Shown: positions 24,364 through 33,218 of the stretch, one piece after another | Numbering within the stretch: the first letter of the stretch is position 1 | How the letters are laid out: every line of letters begins with the position of its first letter | Origin: CAZNLH01 sp964573995 | Lineage (GTDB): Bacteria; Gemmatimonadota; CAZMKB01; CAZNLH01 | Assembly: GCA_964573995.1 (NCBI GenBank) | Contig: CAZNLH010000026.1 | Location: forward strand, 1 to 35,285 | Direction of reading: 5' to 3' | Length of the DNA stretch: 35,285 bases | Position numbers and translations under genes: made by a program | Notes under the pieces: model-generated | The model's input: the letters and a program-made list of their open reading frames with translations, nothing else | Database searches by the model: none | Told to the model about the DNA's origin: nothing

Positions 24364-25716
24364 GTGTTCATGGGTGCAGGTAGTAAGGCTCGCCTTGTGG
24401 CGTCGACCGGTGTCTTCATCCTCTTGGCCGGGTCGCTCGCGGTCCGGCCAGGCATGACGGCCGGGGGGAGTCTGGCACAAATGGATGGGAGTGGTCCAGA
24501 TCACAGGGGCAACCTGCTGACGATGGATTTCAAGAGCGCGGACCTCAAGAACGTCCTCCGGCTTATCGGGGAGCAGAATGGATTGAACATCGTGGCCGGG
24601 CCGGATGTATCAGGCAGTGTGACGGTTCATCTCAAGGACGTGTCGGTTGATGAAGCCCTCCGCAATATCCTCATGGCCAACGGGTATCACTTTGTCAGGG
24701 ACGACAATGTCATCCTGGTCGAGCCGAAGGGAGAGGCGGAAGAACAGCCGCGCGAGTCCCGGTCAATGAGGGTGTTCTATCTCAATTACGTGGATGGAGG
24801 GGATATCAAGAGCGCCCTCGACGGTATCCTGAGCAAGGACGGCAAGGTACAGACGTTCAGCCGGACCATGGTGAAGACCGGCGACGATAATACGAAGGTG
24901 GCTCGCTCGGACGCAATCATCGTGTACGATAGGCCGGAAGTAATAGATAACGTGGAAGAAGCCATCAGGAGTCTCGACGTGCCCGAACCGCAGGTCATGA
25001 TCGAGGCCAGGATCATAGAGACTCTCTATACAAAGGAAGATCAGAGGGGCATAGCCTGGCCCAACACCTTTCAACTCCTCTATTCGAAGTTGTCACTGGA
25101 AGAGAAATACCAGTCTAGCACCGGCACTTCAGGGGGGACCACCGAGCAGATCGCCCATGCCTTCCAGTGGGGAAGGCTTTCCGTCAAGGACTTCCAGGCG
25201 GCAATCGACATACTGAGCCAGGAGCAGAACTCTAAACTGGTCTCCAACCCGAGGATCACCACCCTGAACAACCAGGAGGCGGAGATCGCGGTAACGACTT
25301 CCGTCCCTATCCAGACCGTCAACAGATTCAACATCGCCAATGAGTCGCAGGATGTCGCCTCCTACGAGTATATAGATATCGGGGTGACGCTCAAGGTGAC
25401 CCCGCGCGTAAACGAGGGGAATTCCATAACGATGGAGGTCTCTCCGAGCGTCGAGGAGATCTCCGGGTACTCGGGACCGGTCGATTCCCCGGTTCCGATT
25501 ACCACCAAGCGTAGCACGACCACCCAGGTTCGTGTGAAAGACGGTGAAACGATCATCATCGGGGGTCTCTTAAAGAACAACCGGGGAGAGACCATCTCGA
25601 AGTTGTGGCTCCTCGGCGACATCCCTGTCCTTGGACAACTCTTCCGCCATAGGGCATTGAAGGAAGACAGGACGGACCTCACAATCTTCATTACCCCCCA
25701 CATCGTCCAGGATTAG
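24364..25716 (+). CDS. Outer-membrane secretin (PilQ/MshL/GspD-like)
   Basis: 450 residues from GTG 24364 with GGAG ten bases ahead; 24328 is the longest open start, 24370 another. Signal peptide VASTGVFILLAGSLAV. A secretin/TonB short N-terminal domain (LTMDFKSADLKNVLRLIGEQNGLNIVAG; VTVHLKDVSVDEALRNIL), one N1-type domain (LNYVDGGDIKSALDGIL), then the secretin barrel: VMIEARIIET, SNPRITTLNNQEAEIAV, GVTLKVTPRVNEGNSITMEV, IIIGGLLKNNRGETISKLWLLGDIPVLGQLF. Only one N1-type domain is visible, so it resembles PilQ or MshL more than GspD. It forms the outer-membrane exit channel. Confidence 0.92.
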   Translation: MFMGAGSKARLVASTGVFILLAGSLAVRPGMTAGGSLAQMDGSGPDHRGNLLTMDFKSADLKNVLRLIGEQNGLNIVAGPDVSGSVTVHLKDVSVDEALRNILMANGYHFVRDDNVILVEPKGEAEEQPRESRSMRVFYLNYVDGGDIKSALDGILSKDGKVQTFSRTMVKTGDDNTKVARSDAIIVYDRPEVIDNVEEAIRSLDVPEPQVMIEARIIETLYTKEDQRGIAWPNTFQLLYSKLSLEEKYQSSTGTSGGTTEQIAHAFQWGRLSVKDFQAAIDILSQEQNSKLVSNPRITTLNNQEAEIAVTTSVPIQTVNRFNIANESQDVASYEYIDIGVTLKVTPRVNEGNSITMEVSPSVEEISGYSGPVDSPVPITTKRSTTTQVRVKDGETIIIGGLLKNNRGETISKLWLLGDIPVLGQLFRHRALKEDRTDLTIFITPHIVQD

Positions 25717-25741
25717 TAAGAGGCAACTTTCCCGACCTATC

Positions 25742-27679
25742 CTATCTCTTTCTCTCGCCAAGCAGGATGACGTCGCGAAGCGCCTCTTTATTCCTGGCGG
25801 CCATCCATCTCTCTTCGAAGTGAGGGTCCCGCACGATCTGGGCGATTGCCGCAAGGGCACGCAGGTGAAAGTTGCGCTCATCCCTCGTGCCCATCAGGAC
25901 AAATACGGCGTGGACTGACGGTGCCGACTCGGAGAAGGCGATGCCTTGCCGACAACGGGCGAGGAGGATGTCGAAGACGCCCTCTCCCTCGATGATGACG
26001 TGCGGGATCGCCAGTCCTGGATTGAGGACGGTGCTGGTCTCCTTCTCCCGTTCATTCAGAAGGCGGAAGATTTCGGTCGGCGCGATACTCAGGCGATTTG
26101 ATAAGGCCTCGGCTGTCCTCCTGAAGAATCCCTCGGATGAGATGGGCTCATCTATGTCCATCACCATACTCTCCTCTATGACGTGATCAAACCTGTCCCG
26201 GACAATCTCATCTCGCTCCCTTATGATCTCCTTGAGTTCGGTCTCCAGGAGGTGCGAGGTCAGTTCCCTGGCAGTGATACGCTCAATGAGGTGGAGGAGG
26301 GCGTATTCGCGTTCCGCGCGGATGCGGCCGTAGAACCAGTAGATGAATAACCCACCTACGATCAGAGAGGTGCTGATTGCCCATGCCTCCCTTCCTATTT
26401 CGAAGAGCAGCAATCCGAACCCGATGATCCCGGCAACCTGTGTCCAGGGGTAAAATGGAGTGAGGAACTTCGGCTGGTAATTCTGCAGGCGTCCCTCCCT
26501 CAATATAATCAATGCAAGGCACGAGAACATGTAGGTCAGGATCAGGACACTGGACGCTGCCTTGATGATGGAGTCAAGGTCCAGAAACAAGGAGGCGGTT
26601 ATCAAGATACCGGTGAGCAATATAGAGGGGTGCGGCGTCCTGAACCTGCGATTCACTTTCCCCAGGAACCCAGGGAGCAGGTTGTCCCGGCTAAGGGCCA
26701 GGGGGTAACGGGAGGCCCCCATAATCCCGGCATTGGCGGCCGAGATGAATGCAAGAATTGCAACGAAGGCAAGTACGATTCCACCCCATGGCCCGAGGAT
26801 CGCCCCGGCGGCATCGGTGACCGGAGTGAGGGAACTCTCAAGGCCGTGAGTATCCAGGACACCGAACGTCACGGAGATAACCATGATGAAGCAGGTGATG
26901 ATGACCGGCAGCGAAAGCACCATTCCCATTGGGAGGGAACGCCCGGGATCCCTGACCTCTTCCGCCAGACTCGCCACCTTGAGGAGGCCTCCGTAGGAGA
27001 CGAATACGAAACCGGCCGTTGATAGGATGGCGGTCGTTCCCATCGGGGCGAAGGGGTCGAAGTGCATGACACTAACCTTTGGGATTCCTCGGAACACGTA
27101 GACCATCAGCGCAACGAGTATGGTCATGACAAGGACGATCTGCACCCTCCCGGCCCCCTTGATGCCGACTATGTTGATCCCTATAAATATGATACATAAT
27201 GCGAGGGCGATCAGGCGTATATCGATATCGACTATCATGCGGGTGTAGATGGCCATACCCGTCAACTCGAAGGCGCTCTTCAGCGAGAGCGCCATGAGGG
27301 TAATCAAGCCGTAGACTGTGCCCACGGCGGGTCCTACGCTGCGTGTGACGAAGAAGTAGGCCCCGCCCGCCTTAGGCATTGCGGATGCCAGTTCCGCCTG
27401 GCTGAGCATGCCGGTGGTCGCCAGGAGCCCTGCAAGGAGGTAGGAGGCCAGTGCGGCGGGTCCGGCCCTGGCATGAGCGAGCCCCGGCAGGATGAAGAGG
27501 CCTGAACTCAGCATCGCCCCGACCGTGATGCTGAATACGCCGAGCAGGCTAAGTTCTTTTCTCAGTTTCATAGGTCCATGGAGTGGTGGGGTGTCATGGG
27601 AGATTCCGCGTCTCACGTCTTTGGTGGCACTTTTAAACCGATCCTCCGGTAATATATGTCGAATCGCAACAACTCTCAA
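25742..27679 (-). CDS. APC-family amino-acid permease fused to a PTS EIIA-like domain
   Basis: 645 residues. TTG 27679 is chosen as start because GGGAGGAG (27685-27692) lies five bases ahead; ATG 27571, with no Shine-Dalgarno, is the alternative. About 12 membrane segments (LSLLGVFSITVGAMLSSGLFILPG to TSLIVGGLFIYWFYGRI) carry APC signatures (GGAYFFVTRS, SFEL-like turn). The last 190 residues match the EIIA fold of fructose/nitrogen PTS (EIFRLLNEREKETSTVLNPGLAIPHVII, with His560 in the GLAIPH motif). The fused domain suggests regulation of transport by phosphorylation from EI/HPr-like proteins, none of which is in the window. The gene converges on the secretin gene. Confidence 0.88.
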   Translation of the reverse strand: MRVVAIRHILPEDRFKSATKDVRRGISHDTPPLHGPMKLRKELSLLGVFSITVGAMLSSGLFILPGLAHARAGPAALASYLLAGLLATTGMLSQAELASAMPKAGGAYFFVTRSVGPAVGTVYGLITLMALSLKSAFELTGMAIYTRMIVDIDIRLIALALCIIFIGINIVGIKGAGRVQIVLVMTILVALMVYVFRGIPKVSVMHFDPFAPMGTTAILSTAGFVFVSYGGLLKVASLAEEVRDPGRSLPMGMVLSLPVIITCFIMVISVTFGVLDTHGLESSLTPVTDAAGAILGPWGGIVLAFVAILAFISAANAGIMGASRYPLALSRDNLLPGFLGKVNRRFRTPHPSILLTGILITASLFLDLDSIIKAASSVLILTYMFSCLALIILREGRLQNYQPKFLTPFYPWTQVAGIIGFGLLLFEIGREAWAISTSLIVGGLFIYWFYGRIRAEREYALLHLIERITARELTSHLLETELKEIIRERDEIVRDRFDHVIEESMVMDIDEPISSEGFFRRTAEALSNRLSIAPTEIFRLLNEREKETSTVLNPGLAIPHVIIEGEGVFDILLARCRQGIAFSESAPSVHAVFVLMGTRDERNFHLRALAAIAQIVRDPHFEERWMAARNKEALRDVILLGERKR

Positions 27680-28087
27680 GGATACTCCTCCCTTTAGTCA
27701 CGGGATGCCAATGTCCCTTTCTTGACAATCCTCCCGCTCAAACATATCATCCCTTTGATAGAAGGCCCGTGAAAGATAACCCTGTTGTGCAGGTTTCGAC
27801 TTTTTCCCTGTTATCGCGGCGCACTTTCAATTCGTTTTGCCAGGGAGGATACGATAACCCGCAATTGCTGATTGTCGAGGGAATTCCATTACCATGTGCC
27901 GCTTTTGTTGCCTCGCTGGTTGTTTCAACATGGCTTGAGCGGTTCCAGCGATGAGCCATGGCTGCACAGATGTGCCCGCCATTCCGAATGGTCCATGGCT
28001 CCAGAATTACTGGTAAGCCCTCCCGCCGTGCCCTGATCGGATCTGGAATCGCTCAGTTGCTTGTGAGATTGAACGAGGGCGTCTCGT
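27680..28087. other. 408-base gap between permease and barrel protein
   Basis: Divergent promoters for both neighbours would be expected here, but I see no near-consensus -35/-10 pair. A 61-residue frame (27769-27954) has neither a good ribosome site nor a known motif. Nothing else is recognised. Confidence 0.4.
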
Positions 28088-29683
28088 ATGAACCACCCGT
28101 TTAATGAGAGATTGAGGTCCAAGTCCTTGCGCTGGTCCCTCGTAATGTTGATCGTCCTGCGGCCTGGTGCGTTGCATGGGGCCGATGGCATCTGTATAGG
28201 TCCCATAAAGTTGCATGTCATGGACGTCTATGGCCCTAATGAGAGCGCGCGCGGCCGGGTTTACAGGTTGGCCGATGCACTCCACGTTTCCACGCGCGAG
28301 TCGGTGATCCGCAGGTTCCTCCTGTTCCACGAGGGTGAACCGTTCGACCCCGTGCTGCTCGAGGAGACGGAGCGCAATCTTCGCGATCTCCCCTTCATCA
28401 AGTCAGCATCGGTGACTTACGGACCGCCCCATGACGGATCCGTTGACGTGGATGTTGTTACCCAGGATACATGGACTACCGACCTGATCACCTCATTCGG
28501 AAAAAGGGGGGGGAGTAACACGCTCGGCGTTGGATTCAGGGAAAGGAACCTGCTTGGCAGCGGAATGGACGCCCATATAAACGTGGAAAGGGGGGTCGAT
28601 CGGACCACTCGATCCTTCGAGTACCATGACCCGTACCTCATGGGGCCGTATTTCGAGGGAGATTTTCTTTATTCCAATAATTCGGATGGAAGTGAGCGCA
28701 TGCTGGAGATAAACAGGCCTTTCTATTCTGACCGCGCCTCGTGGTCTGTCGACCTGCGGGGGGACCGGTTGGAGAGGGTGGTGAAGACTTACTCAGGGGG
28801 CATGATCGATTCACGCTTCGCCGATCTTCATACCGACGTCGTTGGCGAGTTTTCCAAGGCGCTAAGGGCGCAGGACTACGATGCAACGCGCCTCAGCCTG
28901 GGCTTCGAGGTCCTGAGCGATACGTTCGGTGAAAACGGTGGAACTTTGCCGGAGTCGCGTTCATTCCGCTATCTCTATACACGGTTTGAAATGAAACACA
29001 GTGATTACCTGAAAATGAACTTCGTGAACCGGGACCTCCGTTATGAAGACTTCAATCTCGGCAGGAAGTTTTCTATCCAACTCGGCGTTTCTCCTTCGGG
29101 TCTCGGCTCCCGCGAGACGGTGGGCCTCTTGTCGGCATCCGCTTCGAGGGGGATTCACCTGGGCGGGCAGGGATACATCCTTGGTGATCTTTCCATCGTG
29201 GGGCGCATTGATGGAGGCCCTCGGAATGCAATCCTCAAGATGGATGTCGAGTTGGTAAAGAAGGTCCCTTCTCGTGTAAGGCAGACCTTTGTCTCACGGT
29301 TCTGCTACCGCAGAGGCTGGAACCTCGACCCTGAAGTGCAGTTCATGGTGGATGGGGAGAACGGGCTCCGTGCCTATCGGATTCATGCGTTCGCCGGCGA
29401 CCGGTCCTTGATAATAAACGTTGAGCAACGAATATTCTCGGGCAGGGAGTTCTTTCAATTGGTGTCACCGAGCCTGGCCCTCTTTCTTGACACCGGTACC
29501 GCGACCTATGGGCCGCTTGGGATCCGGGACCTTCACGCGGATGTCGGCGCCGGTCTCAGGTTCGGAATCGCCAGGGCCTCCCAGCACGATATCATCCGGA
29601 TCGACGCAGGTTACGCACTGAATCCGGATGCACTCGGCCGACGTGGTCTCCTCTTGTCCTTCTCAAGCGGACAGGCCTTCTGA
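28088..29683 (+). CDS. Omp85/BamA-like outer-membrane beta-barrel protein
   Basis: 531 residues, ATG 28088 behind GAGGG. Signal peptide to about 33 (SLVMLIVLRPGALHGAD). One POTRA-like domain (STRESVIRRFLLFHEGEPFDPVLLEETERNLRDLPFIKSASV), then a 16-stranded-type barrel rich in alternating residues: GVGFRERNLLGSGMDAH, GLRAYRIHAFAGDRSLIINVEQRIF, and a Phe-ending last strand GLLLSFSSGQAF. The ResT/ShlB-style NLRDLPF-IKSASV links it to the surface-antigen Omp85 family. It is smaller than BamA (about 800 residues, five POTRAs) and carries one POTRA. Its cargo is unknown. Confidence 0.82.
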   Translation: MNHPFNERLRSKSLRWSLVMLIVLRPGALHGADGICIGPIKLHVMDVYGPNESARGRVYRLADALHVSTRESVIRRFLLFHEGEPFDPVLLEETERNLRDLPFIKSASVTYGPPHDGSVDVDVVTQDTWTTDLITSFGKRGGSNTLGVGFRERNLLGSGMDAHINVERGVDRTTRSFEYHDPYLMGPYFEGDFLYSNNSDGSERMLEINRPFYSDRASWSVDLRGDRLERVVKTYSGGMIDSRFADLHTDVVGEFSKALRAQDYDATRLSLGFEVLSDTFGENGGTLPESRSFRYLYTRFEMKHSDYLKMNFVNRDLRYEDFNLGRKFSIQLGVSPSGLGSRETVGLLSASASRGIHLGGQGYILGDLSIVGRIDGGPRNAILKMDVELVKKVPSRVRQTFVSRFCYRRGWNLDPEVQFMVDGENGLRAYRIHAFAGDRSLIINVEQRIFSGREFFQLVSPSLALFLDTGTATYGPLGIRDLHADVGAGLRFGIARASQHDIIRIDAGYALNPDALGRRGLLLSFSSGQAF

Positions 29684-29778
29684 GGGACCTCAATCGATGG
29701 AGAGCAGGGCCGTTTAAATCATGGAGCGGATCTATTATACCTAACTAAGGCGGTTCGATTCGGGTCACAGGTGTCGAT

Positions 29779-30816
29779 ATGGGGAAAAAAGAGCGGAAAC
29801 TCACGCTGGGAATAGAGACGTCATGCGATGAGACCTCCGTAGCGGTCCTCGAGGGAGAGACGGATATACGTTCTCATATCGTCCTCACTCAGGATGAGCA
29901 TATCCGATACGGAGGGGTAGTGCCCGAGATAGCCTCTCGCTCACACATGCGGACGCTTTTGCCGGTAATCTGGGAGGCGCTGAGGCGGGCGTCCTGTGAA
30001 CTTTCGGATATCGACCTGGTCGGCGTTACGAGGGGCCCCGGGCTTATTGGATCGATTTTGGTCGGTCTCTCGGTCGCCAAGGCGCTGGCGCTCTCCATAG
30101 AAAGGCCCATTGTGGGGGTAAACCACCTGGAGGCGCACCTGTTTGCCAACCTCCTGACGGAGCCTGGCTTAAAGGGGCCATTTGTCGGCCTGATCGTCTC
30201 CGGTGGGCATACGATCCTCCTGAAGGTGGAGGATTGGGGCGACTACAAGGTCCTCGGGAGGACTCGCGACGACGCCGCTGGTGAGGCCTTCGACAAGGTG
30301 GCGAAGATCCTCGGGTTGCCTTATCCCGGTGGTCCATCGATTGAAGAGGCCTCGGCTGGTGGCGGGGAAGATTTCGTGCGGTTTCCAAGGCCGATGGCAG
30401 ACCGTGCGGACAAGGCTGCGAGTTACGACTTCAGTTACAGCGGCCTCAAGACCGCGGTAGTCAACTTTTGCCGAATGCAGGGAGAAGAGGCAGTCAAAGA
30501 ACATATCTCTGACATCTCAGCGGCCTTCCAGAAGGCCGCCGTCGAACTGCTGGTACGGAAGAGCCTGATGGCCGTGGATGCCCTCGGCCTCAACAGGATC
30601 GTCCTTGCGGGCGGCGTGGCGAGGAACCGGCGCCTCCGGCGGGAACTTGGAGAGGAAATGGCCGCCAGGGGGGGCGATATACATGTTCCGATGCCGATTC
30701 TCTGCACCGATAACGGCGCGATGGTGGCCCGTACTGCCCTGTTCCATTACGTGCACGGCGTGACGGATGGCCTCGACCTCGACGCAGTGCCCGGCCTCCC
30801 GTTTCCCAGCGGCTGA
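29779..30816 (+). CDS. tsaD: tRNA N6-adenosine threonylcarbamoyltransferase TsaD
   Basis: 345 residues, ATG 29779. Opening LGIETSCDETSVAVLE, GGVVPEIASRSHMRTLLPV, the metal-site NHLEAHLFAN, VSGGHT and the C-terminal DNGAMVA motif are all standard. With TsaB and TsaE it transfers the threonylcarbamoyl group to A37 of ANN-decoding tRNAs. Length and motifs are full. Neither partner gene is near. It follows the Omp85-like gene by 95 bases, with no terminator visible between them. Confidence 0.95.
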   Translation: MGKKERKLTLGIETSCDETSVAVLEGETDIRSHIVLTQDEHIRYGGVVPEIASRSHMRTLLPVIWEALRRASCELSDIDLVGVTRGPGLIGSILVGLSVAKALALSIERPIVGVNHLEAHLFANLLTEPGLKGPFVGLIVSGGHTILLKVEDWGDYKVLGRTRDDAAGEAFDKVAKILGLPYPGGPSIEEASAGGGEDFVRFPRPMADRADKAASYDFSYSGLKTAVVNFCRMQGEEAVKEHISDISAAFQKAAVELLVRKSLMAVDALGLNRIVLAGGVARNRRLRRELGEEMAARGGDIHVPMPILCTDNGAMVARTALFHYVHGVTDGLDLDAVPGLPFPSG

Positions 30817-30899
30817 ATGCGGGCGGTTACTGCAAGATTGGCCCCTTGTCATCCAGTGCTCGGTCGTAGAAGTCCCCGTCATTCCGGCGACCCGGAGAA

Positions 30900-31051
30900 C
30901 TGGTGCTCAGTTGCGTAAGTTCCTGTTACTTGGGGCGACGGGGAGGGAAGTTCCCGTAGAACTTCCCGATCGCCAGAGGGGCGGGACGCCCCTCTGGAAG
31001 TGTCTTGTCCCTGAGAGAAAACCTAACGCGGACTATGGCAGCGAGACACTA
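30900..31051. repeat. Structured intergenic repeat, copy B
   Basis: Second copy of the element at 7955-8168, without its 60-base insertion. Three hairpins in order: GGGAAGTTC (30945-30953) with GAACTTCCC (30959-30967); CCAGAGGGGCG (30973-30983) with CGCCCCTCTGG (30987-30997); AGTGTCTTG (30999-31007) with CGAGACACT (31042-31050), with a T-G wobble where copy A has C-G. It lies in the gap between the convergent tsaD and glnA genes, so it is not a leader for a plus-strand gene. The rest of the gap (30817-30899) has no feature. Confidence 0.82.
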
Positions 31052-31068
31052 AGGCCGCTGGAACGTTG

Positions 31069-32394
31069 TCAGAGGATCGGGAGAAAGTTGTCGATTTCGT
31101 ACTGTGTGATCTGGCTGCGATACTTGTTCCAGGTGATCTTCTTGCTCCTGAGGAACTGCGAAAAGATGTGGTCTCCCAGCGTTTCCCTGACGAGTTCACT
31201 CCCCTCCATCAGGCGGATTGCCTCCCAGAGGTCGGCCGGCAGGCTCTCTATGCCCATTTTACTCCGCTCTTCATCGTTCATGTCGTAAATATTGTTGCCC
31301 ACCTCTGGGGGTAGTTGATACTTGTTTTCTATTCCCGCAAGGCCGCTTCGGAGTATCACGGCAAAGGCAAGATAGGGGTTGCAGGCAGGATCCGGAGAGC
31401 GGAACTCGATTCGGGTGGCGCCCTCTTTACCCGGCTTGTACTCGGGGACGCGGATCATTGCGGAGCGGTTCTTTCTTGCCCAGGATACGTAGACCGGGGC
31501 CTCGTATCCCGGGACAAGACGCTTGTATGAGTTTACCCACTGGTTGGTTACGCAGGTGATTTCCCGGGAGTGGCGCAAAAGGCCGGCGATATAAAATTTC
31601 GCCGTGCCCGAGAGATGAAATTCGTCTGAGGGGTCGAAAAAGGCATTCTTGTCCCCGTTGAAGAGGGATTGATGGGTGTGCATCCCGCTCCCATTGATGC
31701 CGAATACCGGCTTTGGCATGAAGGTGGCGTAAAATCCCCTCTCGTGTGCCACTCGCTTCACGATCAACTTGTAAGTGAGGACGTTGTCGGCCATGGTGAG
31801 GGCGTCGGTGTACCGGAGGTCGATTTCGTGCTGGCTGCTGCCCACCTCGTGGTGGCTATACTCTACGTCGATCCCCATCTCTTCGAGGTACTTGATGGTT
31901 TCTTTCCTGAGGTCCATGCCCATGTCGAAGGGGAGAAGATCGAAGTATCCCCCCTTGTCCAGCGGCGTGGGATCCGTGGGGCTCGAGAAATAGAAGTACT
32001 CGAGTTCGGGGCCGACATAGAAGGTGTAACCCTTCCGGCGGGCATACTCCAGGTTTTTCTTGAGTATGTACCTCGGATCCCCCTCGTATGGGGACCCGTC
32101 CGGGTTCCTGATATCGCAGAACATCCGGGCGATGAGGAATCCATTGGATTGCCACGGCAGGACCTGGAAGGTGGATGGATCGGGGAACGCGATCATATCG
32201 CTTTCCTGTATCCGCGTGAACCCCTCGATTGACGATCCATCGAACCCCATCCCGGTCTCCAACGCTTCTTTCAATTCGTGTGCCGGGATCGCGAAACTCT
32301 TGGGCATTCCAAGGATATCGGTGAACCAGAGATTTACGAATTTGACATCCTTCTCTTCGACGACACCGAGGACGTCCTCCCTTGTTTGCGACAT
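31069..32394 (-). CDS. glnA: Glutamine synthetase type I
   Basis: 441 residues from ATG 32394, chosen because AAGGAGGGG lies directly ahead (32397-32405); an in-frame ORF extends to 32445. Full GSI: FTDILGMPKSFAIP, GMGFDGSSIEGF, PELEYFYF, EVGSSQHEIDLRY, GSGMHTHQSLF, and GATRIEFRSPDPACNPYLAF. It lacks the extra 25 residues of the adenylylated GSI-beta type; the NNIYDMNDEERSKMGIE end resembles GSI-alpha, as in Bacillus, so feedback or protein-level control is more likely than adenylylation. It converts glutamate, ammonia and ATP to glutamine. Confidence 0.95.
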   Translation of the reverse strand: MSQTREDVLGVVEEKDVKFVNLWFTDILGMPKSFAIPAHELKEALETGMGFDGSSIEGFTRIQESDMIAFPDPSTFQVLPWQSNGFLIARMFCDIRNPDGSPYEGDPRYILKKNLEYARRKGYTFYVGPELEYFYFSSPTDPTPLDKGGYFDLLPFDMGMDLRKETIKYLEEMGIDVEYSHHEVGSSQHEIDLRYTDALTMADNVLTYKLIVKRVAHERGFYATFMPKPVFGINGSGMHTHQSLFNGDKNAFFDPSDEFHLSGTAKFYIAGLLRHSREITCVTNQWVNSYKRLVPGYEAPVYVSWARKNRSAMIRVPEYKPGKEGATRIEFRSPDPACNPYLAFAVILRSGLAGIENKYQLPPEVGNNIYDMNDEERSKMGIESLPADLWEAIRLMEGSELVRETLGDHIFSQFLRSKKITWNKYRSQITQYEIDNFLPIL

Positions 32395-32431
32395 GACCCC
32401 TCCTTCTCGTTGTGGATTCACGGTACAGGTA

Positions 32432-32461
32432 ATCTTACTGGTCATGGGGCAGGTTTGTCAA
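32432..32461 (-). promoter_or_regulatory. Sigma-70 promoter of glnA
   Basis: On the minus strand, TTGACA (32461-32456) and TAAGAT (32437-32432) with an 18-base spacer. Transcription would start near 32425, giving a leader of about 30 bases to the ATG at 32394. Confidence 0.6.
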
Positions 32462-32487
32462 TGACTTTTTAATCTCATCTTCCGGAA

Positions 32488-32516
32488 TTGACTTGCCCTG
32501 TTAAAAGTGTTAAGAT
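32488..32516 (+). promoter_or_regulatory. Sigma-70 promoter of the cyclase/cytochrome genes
   Basis: TTGACT (32488-32493), 17-base spacer, TAAGAT (32511-32516). It is about 27 bases from the divergent glnA promoter; the leader to ATG 32589 is about 65 bases. Confidence 0.5.
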
Positions 32517-32588
32517 TGACCCGGTCTGGATGGGGGAAGGTCCTGTCCAACTTGTTCTTTTCACTGAATGGGGGAGGGCCTTGGATAG

Positions 32589-33218
32589 ATGAAGACACAC
32601 GATGTTTCGGTGGTTTTGAGGCCCACTCTGCCTGTTTGGCCTGGTGAGCCGGCCTTGGAGATAAGGCGGGTGCGGTCGATTGCGAGTGGGGATCCCGCCA
32701 ATGTGTCTGCCTTCGGCAGTGGTTGTCACATAGGGACCCACATCGATGCCCCTCTTCATTTCATAGAAGGAGGCAAGAGCGTTGAACAACTCCCACTCGA
32801 CCTGTTCCTTGGGAGAGTGAGGGTGTGCGCCATGGAGGTCCGGAGTTGTATCGGCCGGGAGGATATCGAGCAACTCGGACTGAGGAGCGGGGAGCGTGTA
32901 ATCTTCAAGACTTCGAACTCCAATCTCTGGGAGATGGGGACGTTCCAGAGGGACTTCGTTTACATTACCGAGCAAGGGGCGCGTTGCCTCGTGGACACCG
33001 GGGCGAAGACGGTTGGAATCGATTATCTCTCCGTCGAACGATTCGGCCTCGAAGGATCTCCCACCCACCACATCCTCCTCGGTGCCGGGATCGGCGTGAT
33101 CGAGGGACTTGATCTCCGCGTGGTAGAACCGGGAGATTATGAACTTGTTTGCCTGCCCCTCCGGCTCGCGGGCGCCGATGGTTCACCGGCCCGAGTAATC
33201 TTGAGGGAAGTGAATTGA
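32589..33218 (+). CDS. Cyclase-family (kynurenine formamidase-like) hydrolase
   Basis: 209 residues, ATG 32589 behind GGGAGGG. The metal motif HIGTHIDAPLHF and the HHILLGAGIGVIEGLDL segment place it in the cyclase/KynB superfamily, which hydrolyses formamides or related amides with a divalent metal. VWPGEPALEI near the N-terminus is the family's usual P-x-x-PGxP-type turn. Kynurenine is not implied: no tryptophan-degradation gene is nearby. Its stop codon overlaps the TTG start of the cytochrome that follows. Confidence 0.85.
   Translation: MKTHDVSVVLRPTLPVWPGEPALEIRRVRSIASGDPANVSAFGSGCHIGTHIDAPLHFIEGGKSVEQLPLDLFLGRVRVCAMEVRSCIGREDIEQLGLRSGERVIFKTSNSNLWEMGTFQRDFVYITEQGARCLVDTGAKTVGIDYLSVERFGLEGSPTHHILLGAGIGVIEGLDLRVVEPGDYELVCLPLRLAGADGSPARVILREVN

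Noticed and set aside
27769..27954. 61-residue ORF between permease and barrel gene
   Set aside because: It has no known motif and only a weak ribosome site; probably chance.
30900..31051. Repeat copy B as a glutamine riboswitch or glnA leader
   Set aside because: It lies at the 3' end of glnA on the opposite side from its promoter, so it cannot be a glnA leader.
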